Positions 18,941 through 28,142 of a DNA stretch of 64,000 nt are shown piece by piece (position 1 is the first letter of the stretch; each line of letters starts with the position of its first letter). The translations under genes and the position numbers were made by a program. The notes under the pieces were generated by a model. It worked only from the letters and a program-made list of their open reading frames with translations, had not been told where the DNA came from and searched no databases. Origin of the DNA: Scytonematopsis contorta HA4267-MV1 (GTDB taxonomy: Bacteria > Cyanobacteriota > Cyanobacteriia > Cyanobacteriales > Nostocaceae); contig JAHHIC010000074.1 of assembly GCA_019359035.1 (NCBI GenBank), positions 62,001 through 126,000 of the forward strand. The letters run 5' to 3'.

Positions 18941-21166
18941 ATGCTCGGTCAGTTACTAGCAGGACATTATCAAGTCCTTCAAGTGTTGGGTGCGGGGGGC
19001 TTTGGGCAAACCTATATTGTTGAGGATATGCATCTTCCTGGTCATCCAAAATGCGTTCTCAAACATTTAAAACCAACAACTGGAGACCCTGAAGTTTTAG
19101 CAACAGCAGGAAGGCTTTTTCAAAAGGAAGCAGAGACTCTACAACACTTAGGAAATCATGAGCAGATACCCAGATTATTAGCGTATTTTGAAGAAAAACA
19201 AGAGTTCTATTTAGTACAAGAATTTATCAGCGGACATTTACTGAGTCGCGAATTTATTCAAGGACAAAAGTGGAATGAAAACCAGGTGATAAAAATGCTC
19301 CTGGAAATTTTAAAGATTTTAGAATTTGTTCATAGTCATGGAGTAATTCACCGTGATGTTAAACCAGATAATATTATCAGACGTGCTTCTGATAATAAAT
19401 TAGTCCTAATTGATTTTGGGTCAATTAAACAAGTACGTAACCAAACAGTTCTAGCAGCAGGACAGAAAAATCGCACTATAGCCATCGGCACTCCTGGCTA
19501 TATGCCCTCTGAACAAAACAGAGGTATGCCCCGTCCCAATAGTGATATTTTTGCTTTAGGGATAATGGGTATTCAAGCATTAACTGGAGTGTCCCCGCAA
19601 GAACTTCAAGATGACCCCAACACAGGGGAAATACAGTGGCAACATTTAACTTCTGTTACTTCTGATTTGGCGGCCATTTTAACAAAAATGACACATTACC
19701 ATTTCAAAGACCGCTATCAAACAGTAGCAGATGTTTTAGAAGCACTTTTAGAACTGACAAGCGTAGCTGAAGCCTCAGCGAATAAATCAAACGGTTCCAC
19801 AATTAACGTTCACGAACTGACCTTACAGTGGACAGAAGCAGGAGAGATAAAAACTCAAACAATAGTCGAAAATCAAGCAAGTAAAAACCCAGGGAAAATT
19901 CGTATTGGTCGCGACACAGTAGCTTGCGATATCGTCTTAGATGATGTGACCGTATCGGCATTACATGTCGAAATTTTCTTTAACCGTGACCGAGAAAGAT
20001 TTTATTTAAGAAATCTTCGTCAGCGTAACCCACCCGTTGTTGATGGACAATTACTTTTGGCTGGAGAAATGGCGCTTTCGGTCGGTAGCTGTATAAGACT
20101 AGGACAGCAAAGTTTACGAGTTAATTCCATCACCATCGAAGAATACCCAAACGGTTACAACTTAGTAGATTACTTACCCCAATCAGAAACAATAGCACAA
20201 CAACCCATAGCCAAAACCGAAAAACCACCAATAAAACCACCCGACCCTATGCCAACATCAGTTTCCCCCCTGAGAATGTCGGGACTTTGGCCGAGTCCAG
20301 TCAAAATTCCTTTGTTACTTGCAACTGGAGCGGGAATGGCTGTTTTGGTGACTGCGATTGCGGGTTTTACTTTGTTTGAAGGTGGTAAATTTGGCTCCAA
20401 AGCAGCTGTAGAACAAAACCTTTTGTCTCAACAACCAGAAAAATGTCGGATTATCACTCCCACTGGTGGAAACCATTTTGCCAAATTGCGTCCGGAGCCT
20501 CAAACGGAAGTTGGCACAATGAAACAAATTTTAGGAGGGGAAAGAGTCTTATTCCTGAAAGTAAAAGGTGAATTTGTACAAATCCAAGATAGCTCCGGTA
20601 CAAAAGGCTGGCTTTTTGGTGACCAGATTCAACGTTGTGAGCAGGCTATACCTGTAGTACCTAAAGCCCCTACGGTATCAAACCTTCCAGCAACTCGTCC
20701 TGTATCACCCGAAACTTCTTCCGTAACTTCTACGTCTAGTACTGTAAATTCTACTGTCAGTAAAAATCCTGCTTCATCACGTAAAGTCAAGATTAATAAA
20801 GAATATCAGGAGGGGTTTAAACAAGGAGCAATTCGTGGTCAGCAACTGGGTAAAGCTGATGGGAAGGTTAAGGATGCTAAGGAAGCTATTAGTAGTGAAA
20901 TTTGCTCACCAGAAAAGCCACGTAAACCAGATTACGACCGAGGCTTTAAACAGGGCTGTGAGCTAGCTTACAAGAAAGCCTTTCATAGCCTTATAGACTC
21001 AAACAAACAAAAAACTGCTCCCAAAGCAACCACACAAGAAGGAAAACAAAATAAAAAGCAAGAAGATGTAAAACCTAAGTGTCAGGATGGTGCTAATGCC
21101 TCTAATTGTCAAAGCTCCGAAACATCTCAATCCAGCAAACAACCAAATCAAGCTGACCAACATTGA
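18941..21166 (+). CDS. Ser/Thr protein kinase with FHA and SH3b domains
   Basis: 741 residues in several parts. The kinase domain (about 10-270) has GAGGFG, Lys41, HRDVKPDN (137-144) and DFG (158-160). An FHA phosphothreonine-binding domain follows (about 315-405, with KIRIGRDTVACDIVLDD and VSALHVEI). A single membrane span lies at about 455-480. An SH3b-like domain (about 495-568, RPEPQTEVGTMKQIL and GWLFGDQIQRC) sits outside the membrane and may bind wall or periplasmic ligands. The C-terminus is low-complexity Ser/Gln/Lys with two FKQG-containing imperfect repeats. Autophosphorylated Thr could dock to the FHA domain. Confidence 0.9.
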   Translation: MLGQLLAGHYQVLQVLGAGGFGQTYIVEDMHLPGHPKCVLKHLKPTTGDPEVLATAGRLFQKEAETLQHLGNHEQIPRLLAYFEEKQEFYLVQEFISGHLLSREFIQGQKWNENQVIKMLLEILKILEFVHSHGVIHRDVKPDNIIRRASDNKLVLIDFGSIKQVRNQTVLAAGQKNRTIAIGTPGYMPSEQNRGMPRPNSDIFALGIMGIQALTGVSPQELQDDPNTGEIQWQHLTSVTSDLAAILTKMTHYHFKDRYQTVADVLEALLELTSVAEASANKSNGSTINVHELTLQWTEAGEIKTQTIVENQASKNPGKIRIGRDTVACDIVLDDVTVSALHVEIFFNRDRERFYLRNLRQRNPPVVDGQLLLAGEMALSVGSCIRLGQQSLRVNSITIEEYPNGYNLVDYLPQSETIAQQPIAKTEKPPIKPPDPMPTSVSPLRMSGLWPSPVKIPLLLATGAGMAVLVTAIAGFTLFEGGKFGSKAAVEQNLLSQQPEKCRIITPTGGNHFAKLRPEPQTEVGTMKQILGGERVLFLKVKGEFVQIQDSSGTKGWLFGDQIQRCEQAIPVVPKAPTVSNLPATRPVSPETSSVTSTSSTVNSTVSKNPASSRKVKINKEYQEGFKQGAIRGQQLGKADGKVKDAKEAISSEICSPEKPRKPDYDRGFKQGCELAYKKAFHSLIDSNKQKTAPKATTQEGKQNKKQEDVKPKCQDGANASNCQSSETSQSSKQPNQADQH

Positions 21167-21254
21167 GTTTACATCCAAGCCTATATTTAAAAAATGGCGG
21201 GTAGTAAATGAAAAATTTCTAGTTTAATTAATTTCTATTATTAAACTTTATCTG

Positions 21255-21297
21255 TGGGGCAGGTCTATTAGGTTGAATCTTTAAATAAAACTGCCCC
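21255..21297 (+). terminator. Possible terminator after the FHA kinase
   Basis: GGGGCAG and CTGCCCC can pair across about 29 nt of AT-rich loop roughly 90 bp after the kinase stop. The long loop and lack of a clean T-run make this weak. Confidence 0.25.
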
Positions 21298-21377
21298 GAA
21301 ATTATATATTATTCTCTTGTAGTGTTCCTTATAAGAAAACCAAAAAAACAAAAATCTAACTTAGGAGAGATGACTTT

Positions 21378-21686
21378 ATGTCTTTAGAACAAGTAAATAA
21401 TTTTTATGAAATTTTAACTGCAAATCAAGCCCTTTATGAGCAGTACCACGCTAAATGTAGCAGTCGTGGTATGTTTGGTATTTGGGATTGGAATAAAACC
21501 AAAATTGTTGATTTTGCAGCATCTTTTGGCTATGAATTTACAGAAGCAGAATTAGAACAAGTTTGGTTTGAAGGTGATGACAGTGTTGCTAAAGAAGCTG
21601 TTTATACACCCAAACATGCTATTTTACCGTCCAAGAATTCTAAACGTAAAAAGGTAAAAAATATTTTGCAATTGTTGGCTCATTAA
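21378..21686 (+). CDS. Nif11-like domain protein
   Basis: 102 residues with a good AGGAGAG ribosome site. The N-terminal 65 residues (MSLEQVNNFYEILTANQALY, later DFAASFGYEFTEAELEQVW) match the Nif11 leader-type domain, found in nitrogen-fixation loci and as leader of ribosomally made peptides. It has no Gly-Gly cleavage motif. The tail (about 70-102) is basic, KNSKRKKVKNILQLL, with no Cys; the only Cys is residue 27. No modification enzyme or peptidase-transporter lies nearby. It may be a non-precursor Nif11 protein or an orphan precursor. Confidence 0.7.
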   Translation: MSLEQVNNFYEILTANQALYEQYHAKCSSRGMFGIWDWNKTKIVDFAASFGYEFTEAELEQVWFEGDDSVAKEAVYTPKHAILPSKNSKRKKVKNILQLLAH

Positions 21687-21695
21687 CTTAGTAAC

Positions 21696-21779
21696 AAACC
21701 GCCAAGAAAGTCAAGAATCCAAGAAAGTCAAGAAGAGTTAAATTTTACTTAGCTTACTTGGCTTCTTGGTGGTTCGGTT
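21696..21779. repeat. AACCGCCAAG inverted-repeat element, copy 1
   Basis: Left arm AACCGCCAAGAAAGTCAAGA and right arm (read on the other strand) starting CGAACCACCAAGAAGCCAAG form a long imperfect hairpin of about 84 bp. It lies between the convergent Nif11-like and SRPBCC genes. A second copy is at 43439-43534. It may serve as a two-way terminator. Confidence 0.75.
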
Positions 21780-21785
21780 ATTCTA

Positions 21786-22343
21786 TTAGCGTCCCTTACA
21801 TAATACTTGTCGCATTTTACGCATATTTGCAGGCAATTCAAAGTTCATTGCCTGTTGAATAAACACAGAAGGTATGGGGATATTTGGGGTGGCTTGTACG
21901 GTATAAGTAAGTAAAGTTCCATTGCCGCAATCTTGTAGCTCTAAGTCGGCAGTAAAATCATTAAAAGTCCCTTTCTCCATACGGAATTGAATTTTTTGAC
22001 CAAGTTCTTCCGCTACGTTCAGGTAAATTTCTACTTGTGCTGTCAGGAATAGAAAAGCTTTTTGTGCTGCTTGATACAGCCTTTTTGCCTCACCACGTCC
22101 CACTAATTCGCTTTTAGTCACGTCAGGGAAATACTGTACCCAGCGAGGATAATCAGTTAGCTGCTGCCATACTTGAGAACGCTTCAAAGGCACATACATC
22201 CAAGCTGTCACAGCACCACCCCAAGCTGTGTGGGGTCTTGTTTCAAGTAAAATTTCACCTTGGATTAATTGAGTTTGCTTATCCTGACTCCAAACGATAT
22301 TGGAATTTTTTAAGAACGAGTTCGAGATAAAAGATATAGACAT
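21786..22343 (-). CDS. SRPBCC (START-like) family protein
   Basis: 185 residues. The pattern AWGGAVTAWMYVPLKRSQVWQQLTDYPRWVQYFPDV, then VEIYLNVAEELGQKIQFRM and LLTYTVQATPNIPIPSVFIQQA, fits the SRPBCC/polyketide-cyclase-like superfamily. These form a helix-grip pocket for hydrophobic ligands. Cyanobacterial members are often annotated cyclase/dehydrase without known ligands. There is no signal peptide or membrane segment. The stop faces the Nif11-like gene across the hairpin repeat. The ligand is unknown. Confidence 0.8.
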   Translation of the reverse strand: MSISFISNSFLKNSNIVWSQDKQTQLIQGEILLETRPHTAWGGAVTAWMYVPLKRSQVWQQLTDYPRWVQYFPDVTKSELVGRGEAKRLYQAAQKAFLFLTAQVEIYLNVAEELGQKIQFRMEKGTFNDFTADLELQDCGNGTLLTYTVQATPNIPIPSVFIQQAMNFELPANMRKMRQVLCKGR

Positions 22344-22652
22344 ATTGCTGCCAGTTACTCCTCACTTAATTCATATCATGGGGTTTAAATTTATGCCCAT
22401 CAAATCATATTGATGTTGATGCCCCTGATTTTAGTTCCACTTTCAGATAGAACTTTTCCGGAAACTGTCTTCTGTTGACTATTATTCCCGAAATATTTGC
22501 CGGAATTTAGTCTTTATTGCTACTAAACTATTTCCTTATAAAAACTACTTCATTACTTCATAATCCGTACTATCAGTTATGAAAAAATTTCACATTTGTA
22601 GTTACAATGGCACAAACACTAGATATAATTATTCGGCTTAGAGGTCTACATA
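22344..22652. other. Divergent spacer, SRPBCC and small membrane protein genes
   Basis: 309 bp between divergent genes; it must hold promoters for both sides. I cannot place individual elements and see no repeat or small gene. Confidence 0.3.
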
Positions 22653-22856
22653 ATGAGTCAATCCTCAAAAATCAATCGTACACTTACCCAAGCTTTTGGT
22701 ACTGTTCTGGGTCTTGCCATAGCAGTATGGGTACTGAGAGGCTTTGGGCTTGCACCTCTGACTCTGATTCCTGGTGGACTGATTCTAGTATTATTCTTAG
22801 GAGCCATTATCTTAGGTGTACTTAGTTATGTTCAGCGGACTTGGTGGCGCTTTTGA
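22653..22856 (+). CDS. Small two-helix membrane protein
   Basis: 67 residues. Two hydrophobic segments (about 13-30 and 38-58) are separated by a Pro/Gly turn (APLTLIPGG), and the C-terminus is basic and aromatic (QRTWWRF). GAGG lies about 9 bases before ATG 22653. No family is recognised. It is followed 96 bp later by a rubredoxin gene on the same strand, so the two may be co-transcribed; a joint role in redox or membrane assembly is speculation. Confidence 0.6.
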   Translation: MSQSSKINRTLTQAFGTVLGLAIAVWVLRGFGLAPLTLIPGGLILVLFLGAIILGVLSYVQRTWWRF

Positions 22857-22952
22857 ATTCCTCCTGATATAGAATTTCTCCTAGCTATATAAATTAGTAG
22901 CCAGAGAATTTTAAGATTAAAGCATAACAGAGAAATTGCCAGGGTGGGAAGC

Positions 22953-23117
22953 ATGAAAAAGTATATATGTTCGGTTTGTGGTTACGAGTACGACCCAGAA
23001 GTTGGCGACCCAGACAGTGGAATCGAACCTGGTACTCCCTTTGAAGAAATACCTTCCGATTGGGTTTGTCCTGTTTGTGGTGCGACAAAAGACCAATTTG
23101 AAGTTGTCGAATCGTGA
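22953..23117 (+). CDS. Rubredoxin
   Basis: A 54-residue rubredoxin, a one-iron electron carrier. The two CxxC knuckles are C6-SV-C9 and C39-PV-C42, each followed by Gly, and the core residues Tyr11, Tyr13, Pro15, Phe30 and Trp37 are in the expected places. It ends shortly after the second knuckle and has no membrane anchor, so it is a soluble rubredoxin and not the RubA type used in photosystem assembly. GGGTGG lies upstream of ATG 22953. It lies 59 bp upstream of a flavoprotein gene on the same strand, a plausible redox neighbour. Confidence 0.95.
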   Translation: MKKYICSVCGYEYDPEVGDPDSGIEPGTPFEEIPSDWVCPVCGATKDQFEVVES

Positions 23118-23176
23118 GCTATACGCGCTACTCTAGTGAATGGGTTTGTATAGAGAAAATTTGAAAATTGCTACCG

Positions 23177-24418
23177 ATGCGTGTTGTAGTCATTGGAGGG
23201 GGAGCGGCTGGTTTTTTTGCAGCAATAGCAGCCGCAAAAGCTAATCCTGATGTTCAAGTTACTTTACTTGAAGCCAGTCAGCAACCGCTCTCAAAAGTTC
23301 GTATTTCTGGTGGGGGACGTTGTAACGTTACCCACGCTTGTTTTGACCCTAAAAGATTAGTACAAAACTATCCTAGAGGGTCGAAAGCTTTACTAGGTGC
23401 TTTTAGCCGTTTCCAAGCGACAGATACTATAGCTTGGTTTGCAAATCGCGGGGTTAAACTAAAAACCGAAGCCGATGGACGAATGTTTCCTGTTACAGAT
23501 AATTCAGAAACCATAGTCAACTGTTTAATGACGACGGCTTCTTCCTTGGGGGTTGAACTTCATAGTCGAGCACCTGTTGTTGCGGTAAAAAGAATTTTAG
23601 AACAAGAACGTGCCGCTTATTTTGAAATTTCCTTGAAGTCTGGAGAAACATTAAAGTGCGATGTATGTTTATTAGCGACCGGAAGTAACCCAATAGGCTA
23701 TAAAATTTCCCAAGAGTTAGGTCATCAGGTGGAATCCCCTGTTCCTTCGTTATTTACCTTTAACATCAAAGATGAACACCTACGGCAATTAGCTGGTGTT
23801 AGCGTCAAATCAGCCCGTTTGCGGTTATCTTTACAGGGAAAATCCACACTGGAGCAAACTGGACCATTACTCATTACCCATTGGGGTCTAAGTGGTCCTG
23901 CGGTACTAAAACTCTCCGCTTGGGGTGCAAGAATTTTAAATGAAACGCACTACCAAGCTACGCTATTGATTAATTGGTTACCCGATTTAAATCAAGAAGA
24001 AGTTCGAGAAGAATTACTGAAAGTCAAAGCAGAATGGGCATTTAAACCCATGCTATTACATCGTGGTGCAGACCTTCCTCACCGACTCTGGCAATATTTA
24101 CTAATGCGTATAGGCATTACTACTGAAGATAGGTGGTCGGGACTATCCAACAAAGCACTCAACCAACTAGTGCAAGAACTAACCCAAGGTAAATACTTAA
24201 TATCAGGCAAAGGAGTATTTAAAGAAGAGTTCGTTACTTGCGGTGGTATTAATCTCAAAGAAGTAAATTTTAAAACAATGGAGAGTAGATTAGTACCAGG
24301 ACTTTACTTTGCTGGAGAAATTTTAGATATTGATGGCGTTACTGGTGGGTTTAACTTCCAAAGCGCTTGGACAACAGCTTATTTGGCTGGTAGCGCGATA
24401 GGGGAATCAAATTTGTAG
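23177..24418 (+). CDS. HI0933/YhiN-type FAD-dependent oxidoreductase
   Basis: 413 residues from ATG 23177 (a TTG three codons earlier is rejected because the dinucleotide-binding strand must begin near the N-terminus). MRVVVIGGGAAGFFAAIAAA is the FAD-binding GxGxxG motif, and RISGGGRCNVTH is diagnostic of the HI0933/BaiN/YhiN family. The C-terminus has the second FAD contact, GLYFAGEILDIDGVTGGFN. The substrate of the family is unsettled; some members are described as aminoacetone-oxidase-like. The stop codon TAG lies inside a perfect 28-bp palindrome. Confidence 0.92.
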   Translation: MRVVVIGGGAAGFFAAIAAAKANPDVQVTLLEASQQPLSKVRISGGGRCNVTHACFDPKRLVQNYPRGSKALLGAFSRFQATDTIAWFANRGVKLKTEADGRMFPVTDNSETIVNCLMTTASSLGVELHSRAPVVAVKRILEQERAAYFEISLKSGETLKCDVCLLATGSNPIGYKISQELGHQVESPVPSLFTFNIKDEHLRQLAGVSVKSARLRLSLQGKSTLEQTGPLLITHWGLSGPAVLKLSAWGARILNETHYQATLLINWLPDLNQEEVREELLKVKAEWAFKPMLLHRGADLPHRLWQYLLMRIGITTEDRWSGLSNKALNQLVQELTQGKYLISGKGVFKEEFVTCGGINLKEVNFKTMESRLVPGLYFAGEILDIDGVTGGFNFQSAWTTAYLAGSAIGESNL

Positions 24419-24442
24419 AGACGTTACATGTAACGTCTCTAC
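24415..24442. terminator. Perfect 28-bp palindrome between convergent genes
   Basis: GTAGAGACGTTACA and its exact complement TGTAACGTCTCTAC form a perfect palindrome followed by ATTTTTAG. It contains the TAG stop of the flavoprotein gene and ends 4 bp before the stop of the DUF5895 gene. The same sequence occurs at 34388-34415 and, one arm shortened, at 34444-34465. It probably works as a terminator here. Confidence 0.7.
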
Positions 24443-24446
24443 ATTT

Positions 24447-25316
24447 TTAGTAAGGAGGGTAACCGTACTCGTCTTCATCGGGATAAACATATGAGCTAGA
24501 AACTCCAGCCATAGCCATTTTAGGTGCTTCAGGTTTAGGAGCTTCTTTGCCAAATTCTTTATATTCTTCAAAAAATCTACAGATTACAGCAGACTCGGGC
24601 GCATCTGAAGCAATCATATACTCTGTTAAGCTGTTCGCAGTGGGTTTACGATAGTCAACAGTTGAAGTCACTAAAACAGTATTAGGTTCAATACCTCTTT
24701 CTTCGGAATCGAGCATAGGGGAAAAAATACCATGAGCATGAAAAAGTGCTCCTTTTGGTGTTAAAGGTTGTTTGCGATAAGTAGCATAAGCCTTTTCAAG
24801 CTCATAAACAAACCCACCAGTTATTCTTCCTTGCTGGTAATCACAATAACTTTTACTAAAACTTGCTCCTGCTGCACCATTTAAAGTCAATTGCAGCGGA
24901 GACTGGTGTAAAAATTTTTTATCTTCCCCAACTAAAAAAATTAAATAACGAGTAAAGGTCTTAAATTTAAGTTTATCTGCCAAAAAAGCATCATAATTTT
25001 CTCTTAAAGTGCCTAATTTTGCTCCTGTTTCCCGGTCTTTAACAGATAATGGTCCACGACGTACAACCACTAACCTAGGAGCTGTACTTATGTATACGGT
25101 CTCTGTGCCAGAACTAAATTCGTGTTCAACCTTTTCCCATGATTCATTAGGTGTAAAATTAACAGCATGGGCATTATCTAATTTAACAGCTAAGCCAAAG
25201 GACTGAATGCCATCACTACCAAACCTAGGATTAATCATTTGACACCAGGGAATGACAATAGATGGTCCGGCGTTAAATCTTTCGTCTTCAAAGTCGAATT
25301 TTGCAGATGTTTTCAT
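24447..25316 (-). CDS. DUF5895 domain protein
   Basis: 289 residues resembling the cyanobacterial DUF5895 family (IVIPWCQMINPRFGSDGIQS, RLVVVRRGPLSVKDRETG, KFKTFTRYLIFLVGEDKKFL). Function is unknown. There is no signal peptide. The C-terminal 40 residues switch to a low-complexity Pro/Ala/Tyr tail (EAPKPEAPKM, then YVYPDEDEYGYPPY), probably disordered. It stands alone, convergent with the flavoprotein gene, with a 650-bp spacer upstream. The family name comes from remembered similarity. Confidence 0.75.
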   Translation of the reverse strand: MKTSAKFDFEDERFNAGPSIVIPWCQMINPRFGSDGIQSFGLAVKLDNAHAVNFTPNESWEKVEHEFSSGTETVYISTAPRLVVVRRGPLSVKDRETGAKLGTLRENYDAFLADKLKFKTFTRYLIFLVGEDKKFLHQSPLQLTLNGAAGASFSKSYCDYQQGRITGGFVYELEKAYATYRKQPLTPKGALFHAHGIFSPMLDSEERGIEPNTVLVTSTVDYRKPTANSLTEYMIASDAPESAVICRFFEEYKEFGKEAPKPEAPKMAMAGVSSSYVYPDEDEYGYPPY

Positions 25317-25966
25317 CTTTTTGCTAGATGCTCAAGTATTTTGTAAAGTACGGATTTATCAACTGTGGTGAATTATCAGAACGTTGATGCTGTTTTGTGT
25401 TCGTTGCAGAGGTTTACACAGAATTTTCATAATTCACCCTAATCAATTTTACCAGAAGGCTCATTCAGCAAATTTACTGTTATAGAAAAAATTAAAGGTA
25501 ATACACTTTTATCATTACTTCGGCAAATTCGCAGCTTTTGTAAGCAGATTTTAATAAAAACATACCTGACCGAGATACCAAGCTTATACAGTTAACTTAA
25601 ATACTAAAAAAAACTACGTAGGTTGGGTTGTTCGCGTAGCGTGACGCTTCGTCATGGCTTTGGGAAACCCAACTTTTTGGCTTTTTGGTTGATTGTTGGG
25701 TTATCCGAAGCGTGCCGCTTCGGCATACGTTCCTCAACCCAACCTACGAATTTTCTTATTTTAAAGGTAGTAACAAAATTGACATAAATTAATTATATTA
25801 GTATTAATACGTATTATTTTTTATAGATAGCTGAGAAAAAATTATCTAATTTTTATATTTAAAAATTTTTGAACAAGATTTGAATAAAAAAATTCTATTT
25901 ACAATTTTCCGTTATTAAACTCCTTGGTTACGGGAACCAGGAGTTATCATCTAAACCTCATAAAGG
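25317..25966. other. 650-bp spacer upstream of the DUF5895 gene
   Basis: An AT-rich spacer with one repeat element (25619-25750, listed separately) and no convincing gene. The DUF5895 promoter should lie in the left part; I could not identify it. Confidence 0.4.
25619..25750. repeat. GTAGGTTGGGTT...AACCCAACCTAC element
   Basis: The element begins GTAGGTTGGGTTGTTCGCGT and ends TCAACCCAACCTACG, so its ends are inverted. The interior holds a second AACCCAAC/GTTGGGTT pair and the dispersed motif GAAGCGTGCCGCTTCGGC. Related sequences lie at 42049, 60845-61028 and (fragment) 39781-39810. It is probably a non-autonomous element. Confidence 0.75.
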
Positions 25967-26653
25967 TTATAACCTTTGAAGCAGGCTTAAACCGTGGGTA
26001 TCTGTACCGCAGGTAGTATAAACGCTAAATTCTTGAGCTAATTTTTGTGCTTGCTCCGTTTCTCGGACACTAGGTTTCCAAGGGTTAGGATTGTTGTAAG
26101 CGTAAAATGCTTCAACCCCATCAATACCCAATTCCGCTGCTGCTGGAATTAAATCAAAAAGGGTTTTTCTATAACGTGCTGGGTGAGCAAGTACAGCTAT
26201 TCCACCAGCTTGGTGAATCGCATTAATTACGTTAAGTGCTTGATATTCTGCACCTGTAGTAACTTTACGAAGCAGGTAAGGCTTCATGCTAGGGTGTTCA
26301 ATATCAAAAGCGTAAGCCAAAATGTGAACTTCTACATCCAACAAATTAGCGTTAATTTCCACTCCACTCCATAAAGAAGGCGTCATTTCACCTGGGTTAT
26401 TCCATTTCCAGTCTTCTAACCAAGCTTTTGCCGCTTGATAACCACCAATCGTGTGGTGGTCAGTAATGGCAAATCCTTTTAAACCAATATTTATTGCCTG
26501 CTCCATTAAGTCAGAAGGCTGTAACCTACCATCTGAAAAGACGGTATGCATGTGAAAGTTATAATTTGTTGGGCAACTTTGTGCATCAATCTTCTCAAAA
26601 ACTTTTTGTAAAAGTTCCCTAGAAGTCATAGTTCGAGCAAAATTTAATACCAT
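25967..26653 (-). CDS. PHP-domain metal-dependent phosphoesterase
   Basis: 228 residues with all PHP-domain metal motifs: FHMHTVFSDG near the N-terminus, FAITDHHT, VHILAY, VLAHPAR and CGTDTHG near the C-terminus. PHP enzymes hydrolyse phosphoesters using two or three metal ions; this stand-alone type resembles YciV/TrpH-like nucleases and phosphoesterases, but the substrate is unknown. ATG 26653 has GAGGAG just upstream, though close. It follows purM on the same strand after a 426-bp gap, so it probably has its own promoter. Confidence 0.88.
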   Translation of the reverse strand: MVLNFARTMTSRELLQKVFEKIDAQSCPTNYNFHMHTVFSDGRLQPSDLMEQAINIGLKGFAITDHHTIGGYQAAKAWLEDWKWNNPGEMTPSLWSGVEINANLLDVEVHILAYAFDIEHPSMKPYLLRKVTTGAEYQALNVINAIHQAGGIAVLAHPARYRKTLFDLIPAAAELGIDGVEAFYAYNNPNPWKPSVRETEQAQKLAQEFSVYTTCGTDTHGLSLLQRL

Positions 26654-27079
26654 AGCTCCTCTAAAAAATATATGTTTTTCTCTAGACTCTATATATAGCG
26701 ACTACCAATTAACTACCAACACAGATTATCGGTGTCAGCAGCTTGCATTAGACATCGTTAGCAATTTTTTGCAATATATTAAGACTACGTTAGCAAATTT
26801 AAACGTTTATGGTCATGAGTATTTTGTATTGGTAGTATGAATAAAAATAAGTAATAATTCAATGTTTTTAGTCACATTGTCAGCCTTTACTGATAGCAAA
26901 TATTAGTAAGTATTATTACTTGAAGTTATAGAAATATCTCTATATAAACGGAAGAATTCGGCTATGGCTGATTTCATTACCTATGAAACTTATATCTGTA
27001 AAGACTTTGAGAAGATTTAAGCTTTACTTTTAATATAAAGTAAAGGTAAAAACGTAAATACTTTGTATTAGATTTATCC
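26654..27079. other. Spacer between purM and the PHP gene
   Basis: 426 bp, AT-rich, with no gene, repeat or structure that I can support. It should hold the PHP gene promoter and the purM terminator. Confidence 0.3.
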
Positions 27080-28108
27080 CTAAGCAGGTAATCCTACTAA
27101 CTCACCAGAACCAGTAATTACTTCACCAATAGTAAAAGCGGAAATGTTTTGCGATTGAAAAAAGCTGATAGTTTGCTCTGCTTGCTTTTGCGGTATCAAC
27201 AATACAAATCCAATACCCATATTAAAAGTGTTATACATTCCTTCGAGGCTCACTGAACCATTCTCCGCTAACCATTGAAAAACAGAAGGGAGAGACCAAC
27301 TATTAGGGTCGATTTTAATTGCTTGATTTTTACCTAAACATCTCGGTAAATTTTCTGGCAAACCTCCACCTGTAATATGCGCCATCCCGTGAATGTCTAA
27401 CCCTGACTTACGGGCTGCTAATACAGGTTTGACATAAATGCGCGTCGGTGTCAGGAATACTTCTCCTAATGTTTGCCCGTCAAAACTTTCAGGACGATAA
27501 TCCCAGGAATACCCTTTTTCGCTGATAATTTTTCTTACTAAGCTATAGCCGTTACTATGAATACCATCCGAAGCGAGTGCAATTGCTATGTCTCCGACTT
27601 GTACTTGAGAGGTGTCGAGCATTTGGCTTTTTTCTACGATTCCCACACAAAAGCCAGCTAAGTCATATTCACCCGTTTGGTAGAAACCTGGCATTTCTGC
27701 TGTTTCTCCCCCTAATAAGGCACATCCTGCTAATTTACAACCAGAAGCAATTCCAGCAACCACATCAGTTAATTGTTGTTTGTCTAGCTTACCCGTTGCC
27801 ACATAATCTAAAAAAAACAACGGTTCTGCACCAGATGTCAACACATCATTAACGCACATCGCCACTAAATCAATACCGACGGAGTCATGACGATTGAGAG
27901 TATGAGCAATTTTTAGCTTAGTCCCGACACCATCAGTACCAGAAACTAGCACAGGTTCATGATAACCACTTGGAAGTTGAAAACAACCACCAAATCCCCC
28001 TAAACCACCAATCACTTCTGGTCTAAATGTACTATGAACTAAGTTACGAATTTGATTTACAAACTCTCTACCAGCCTCAACATCTACGCCTGCATCCCGA
28101 TAATCCAT
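27080..28108 (-). CDS. purM: Phosphoribosylformylglycinamidine cyclo-ligase
   Basis: PurM (AIR synthetase) closes the imidazole ring in the fifth step of purine synthesis, using ATP. The 342-residue protein has full length. Diagnostic stretches are [13 protein letters not shown] at the N-terminus, [59 protein letters not shown] and [14 protein letters not shown] small 68-residue gene lies 34 bp upstream on the same strand. The gene is not next to other pur genes, as is common in cyanobacteria. Confidence 0.97.
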   Translation of the reverse strand: MDYRDAGVDVEAGREFVNQIRNLVHSTFRPEVIGGLGGFGGCFQLPSGYHEPVLVSGTDGVGTKLKIAHTLNRHDSVGIDLVAMCVNDVLTSGAEPLFFLDYVATGKLDKQQLTDVVAGIASGCKLAGCALLGGETAEMPGFYQTGEYDLAGFCVGIVEKSQMLDTSQVQVGDIAIALASDGIHSNGYSLVRKIISEKGYSWDYRPESFDGQTLGEVFLTPTRIYVKPVLAARKSGLDIHGMAHITGGGLPENLPRCLGKNQAIKIDPNSWSLPSVFQWLAENGSVSLEGMYNTFNMGIGFVLLIPQKQAEQTISFFQSQNISAFTIGEVITGSGELVGLPA

Positions 28109-28142
28109 TCTTCAAAGCATCCTACTTAAACTGCAAACTGCT

